From Dolomedes plantarius (lineage: Eukaryota > Arthropoda > Arachnida > Araneae > Dolomedidae): a DNA stretch of 64,000 nucleotides. This document shows positions 12,211 to 64,000 of the stretch, in pieces. The first letter of the stretch is position 1, and each line of letters begins with the position of its first letter. The translations under genes and the position numbers were made by a program. Location of the stretch: contig OU015493.1 in the NCBI GenBank assembly GCA_907164885.2, positions 50,569,390 to 50,633,389 of the forward strand, written 5' to 3'. The notes under the pieces were generated by a model, which worked only from the letters and a program-made list of their open reading frames with translations, was not told the origin of the DNA and ran no database searches.

Positions 12211-12930
12211 TTACTCTTGTTCCCCATAACCTGTGGGATTACCAAAAGGGGGCATATTCAACGGTCTATTTCAACTCCGCTAAAAATTATAATTGGAGAT
12301 ACTGATTTTTTTCAGATATATTGCAGAATATTGCATGCTACACATGTATTGCATTATTCCTTTAGTGTGATCCATAAACCAAGCAACAAAACTTGGAATT
12401 GAGAACTACCTCACCATACACCAAAAGCACACAACCGCAAAGACAAAAGTGATGTCGATAGTCTTTTACAATTGCAAGGGTACAATTCTGATAAAATTGG
12501 TACCATGTCTTAAAGGTAAATGAATACTTCCTTAAGCAAGTCTTTCAACGTTTATGATACAAATTTGTCGCCTTCTTCCTCAGTCATCTGAATATGGATA
12601 CTGGTATATGAGTCTCCTCTGAGCTTCCACATGTTTTATATTATCCAGGTTTTTCAATCTTAGAATTCTGATTCCTCCGGGATAAATCGAGAGCTCTGAA
12701 AAAGGTAATCCCACGCTGAATCTATACACAGAACCCTGACACTATAACTTTCAGATATTCCGAAAAGTGCCACCTAGAAATGTCTTAGGATCATCAGATA
12801 CATACTGAAAACTTCGTGGTGATTTCAAAGGGTTTAAAGCATGATCAAATGAAAATAAGAAACTTTTTAAACACTTTTATTGTGTCATATCAAAGACTTT
12901 TTGGTAGATTGGTTCAGAGTGCGAAGATCA

Positions 12931-13080
12931 TATTTTACGATCGTAAGGGTAATTGGACCAAGACCGCAAGACCACAGATAAAAGGAGATTACGAATGGCT
13001 ACAAACACCCATATCAACAGTGGAACTCAAACCCATAGACTCTGGTAGCGAATGCAGCGACTTAGCTATTCGACCATCGT
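12931..13080 (-). repeat. tRNA-derived SINE copy, diverged
   Basis: Shares the body seen at 0.65 and 58.2 kb: TAATTGGACCAAGACC, GATTACGAATGGCTACAAAC, ATCAACAGTGGAACTCAAACC and CATAGACTCTGG. The orientation is minus, with a diverged B-box. Confidence 0.65.
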
Positions 13081-15770
13081 CTGGTAAGACTTTTGGGACA
13101 TACATCTCGTTGAAATCTATTGATCGGACTGCATATTAATCCCTAATTACAATTAATCAAAATTTCTCTTAGTGTAATCGAATATATTTAAAATATCTCG
13201 AAAGGGAGGCATAATGTCACTGAGGGGGAGAGGGGGGGGGGTTTGCCGAATCCTCCTTCAGACACGTACATGCATCTGACATTGCTCAAATCTATTTGCC
13301 AACAATACTAACTGAAATCTTTGAAAAATATAAACATAATTGTATCATTAATTTACATAGAATTCTGATTTTCCAATGAAATGAAAATTGTTACGTCACA
13401 TTCACATTCAACTGTTCCGAAAGTGCTGTAATCATACTGCTAATTTCCTTGATGTACGGCAGGAAGCTACAGATATACGGGCTTATAGCTTCATGATATA
13501 CGGGAATAACCCCGTCGTTTAGTGAAATATATCAGTTGCCACTCTTAAGTAAAAAAAAATCCTTTATAAGCAACGCTTATGAAAGAGAAAAGTTACGAAA
13601 GATGTTCATATAGAATAGGATATTTTAAAAAATATGCACAGGGAATATTATTATTTCAATGCTTAAGCAAATTTAAACTCGCTAAATTCGTATTTTTTTA
13701 AAAAAATTAGCATCAATTCTGAAATATATTTCACAAATCTGTAATAATTCAACAAGTTTTTGAAAATGACACATTAAACAGCTTAGAATTTCAAACAAAT
13801 ATGACTAAGAATAAAATTACAATAGTCATTATATTAGAATCAGCTTAGAGACATTATATTTGAATCAGCTTAGAGACATATATATCTGGTATTTCAAAGA
13901 AATGAACAACAAATAATTGAATATTCAGGCCTATACATCTTGTAGAATATTCGGAAGCGATTTCACCTAAGTGGAGTTCTGTACCATAAAACGATTAAGT
14001 TTTATTTTATGCTGGCTCGAAGAAAAAAACTGTTTACTAAATTTTGTTTGCTAGAGCTTAGCAGAGTTTAAGTTTTTTTAAAATTACTTTTAAGTGACTT
14101 TTTATAGACTTTTTTAGGTTATAGAAAGTCATACCTTTGTTGTATTACTACTGTTTGTGCTTAATGTAATAGAAACGATCAAAATGATTTCTGTCGAATA
14201 AAAAATGAAACGTGAAATTTGCGAAACATCTTCAGAAATAGAATATATTTTTCTGACTAGATGGCGCCACTTTCAAACATAACCATAAGAGTGACAGCAA
14301 TGAGAGAAGTAGTCGTGAGTATTTAGCAAGGCTTATAAAGAAAATAAATAATAATAACTGCATAAATAATTGTATATTTTTGTTAAAGTGTTCTCGATAT
14401 TAAAGAATATTCAGAAGTAAAATTGTATTGATACAATAATTCAGTATTTTAAGGAAAAGGAAGATCGAATTGTCTTCCCTAATTCTATTTTCCAGATAAC
14501 TCTTTTATTTATAAGAAAATGTGCATATATATAGACACAGAGGCACAGTCTATATTTTTCTCTGGATTGAGAGTTTGATATACTTCAAAATCACTTAAAA
14601 TAATGTCAATTTAAATGCTCTGCTGTAGTTCTATATAAATAGTTAGAGGACTTTGAGGAGGGGGGAGGGGAGGTAATCCGAAATCCCCATTCAATCGCAA
14701 CTCTGAGCAGATGCGTGGAAAGGCTCGTAAGAATTTTATGATAATACTCGAACTAAAATATAGTTTGTAATATTTCACACTGATATTATGTGCGTGTATT
14801 TTTTTTAATCGCTATGTTATTTTACGTAAGGATTCATGGTGTAAATAAACCTAGTAAAATAATGTTTATATATATCTTCACTGCAGATAAATTTCTCGTA
14901 GGGGAAAAATAAACAAAGTAATAGCTATATACACACCAAGGTCCTTTTATTAGAGAAAATTTGATATCTTTCCATCAATCATGATCTCTCCAAATGAAGA
15001 TTTAAGGCTTTCACATTTTAAAACAAGCATTTCGTTTAGTTGTAACGGTAAACTAATGCTTTTGTTGTAGAAATATATGTTACCCTATTTCTGCGTGTAC
15101 TTGTTCAGTGATTGAAAAATTTTAGCTACTTTATATATATGTTAGAATTTTGAGTACGTGTGGGCGTTATATATAAAATTAAAAAAACATTTATGAAGGT
15201 TTAGTTTTTCCCACAACCGTAGATTACCCGGTTAAAGAGTAGCTTTGAATCATGGGTAATTTTGGCAGCTCTAAATAAAATGGTGGCTGCAGAAACATAA
15301 GTTTGGGTGAGATGTGTTAAAGTGCTTCAATTTGTACTAGGGCGTGTGAACTATAGGTCATTACCCATGTATACATCCGGTAACGGACGAGATGATTTAC
15401 ATTCTACTAATCATTTGCATATCATCGGGCTTCTTACTCCGAATTATTTAAAAAAATGTTTTTATTATTTACATGTGCAATGATGGAATGCATCCCAAGT
15501 TGAACTAATGGAACGGTATTTTTGCACCCTCTGTAGCACCACCAACGATATTCATTCATATAGTTTTTTCAGAATGTTTAGTTATCGTGTGAAGTCTATC
15601 TGTAAGGTAGCACACTATTGTTTTGTATTTGAAATACTTTTTTAATAACTGTTCATGCTAGGTTAGATTTCTAAATAATACATATAAAATCAAAATATGT
15701 AATTTACATAATAAATGTACTGAGTTTCTTACTTTTTTAAATTAAAAATATCATCTCCTCATCGAGCAAA
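13081..15770. other. Upstream AT-rich region of liprin-alpha
   Basis: Mostly AT-rich with two purine-rich G tracts (13224-13242 and 14658-14672) and a near-perfect 26-bp tandem repeat around 13835-13880 (ATCAGCTTAGAGACATTATATT type). No gene recognised. No promoter can be fixed with confidence. Confidence 0.4.

Positions 15771-64000
<48,230 letters not shown>

Overview
This is AT-rich eukaryotic nuclear DNA, most likely from an arthropod and probably an arachnid. The evidence is a split protein-coding gene with GT-AG introns, one of them about 33 kb long, and a dense load of Tc1/mariner, pogo-type, hAT, Mutator-like and Gypsy elements, SINEs and microsatellites. No bacterial operon, CRISPR array or phage module is present. 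The host assignment is inference.

One host gene is recognised. Fourteen plus-strand exons from 15771 to the right edge encode the first 694 residues of liprin-alpha (PPFIA / SYD-2), the presynaptic active-zone scaffold. The splice sites and reading frame join without conflict. The gene runs off the window before its SAM domains. Intron 1 spans 16020-48939. Exons 2-10 are all multiples of three, so single-exon skipping would keep the frame.

Region 1-15770 is upstream sequence: tRNA-derived SINEs (630-930, 12930-13080), two possible 5' untranslated exons (1462-1674, 2826-3000), hAT derivatives with target duplications (3871-4690, 6774-7411), a Gypsy pol/LTR remnant on the minus strand (9290-10258), a deleted mariner (10388-10935), and pogo-type and Harbinger-type MITEs (11189-11387, 12036-12210).

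Intron 1 (16020-48939) is quiet and AT-rich to about 21.6 kb and then full of mobile elements. These include an apparently complete Mutator-like element with an intact 565-codon transposase (24459-27230), a complete Tc1-like element with an intact DD34E transposase (30790-32201), a broken mariner (44367-45675), a hAT transposase remnant split by a solo LTR (37.63-39 kb), several hAT MITEs with perfect 8-bp target duplications, and a palindromic three-copy array of one MITE segment (42.47-42.95 kb).

From 48940 to the end, compact liprin exons alternate with smaller introns. These carry a hAT MITE, a Helitron-like end, two SINEs, a second copy of the 23.7-kb pogo-type MITE, a solo LTR (60769-61220), and a 2.26-kb structure with 525-bp inverted arms, LTR-like TG...CA ends and a 5-bp target duplication, enclosing a broken Gypsy-type gag (61298-63555). 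The mobile elements look like passengers of the gene; nothing ties their functions together.
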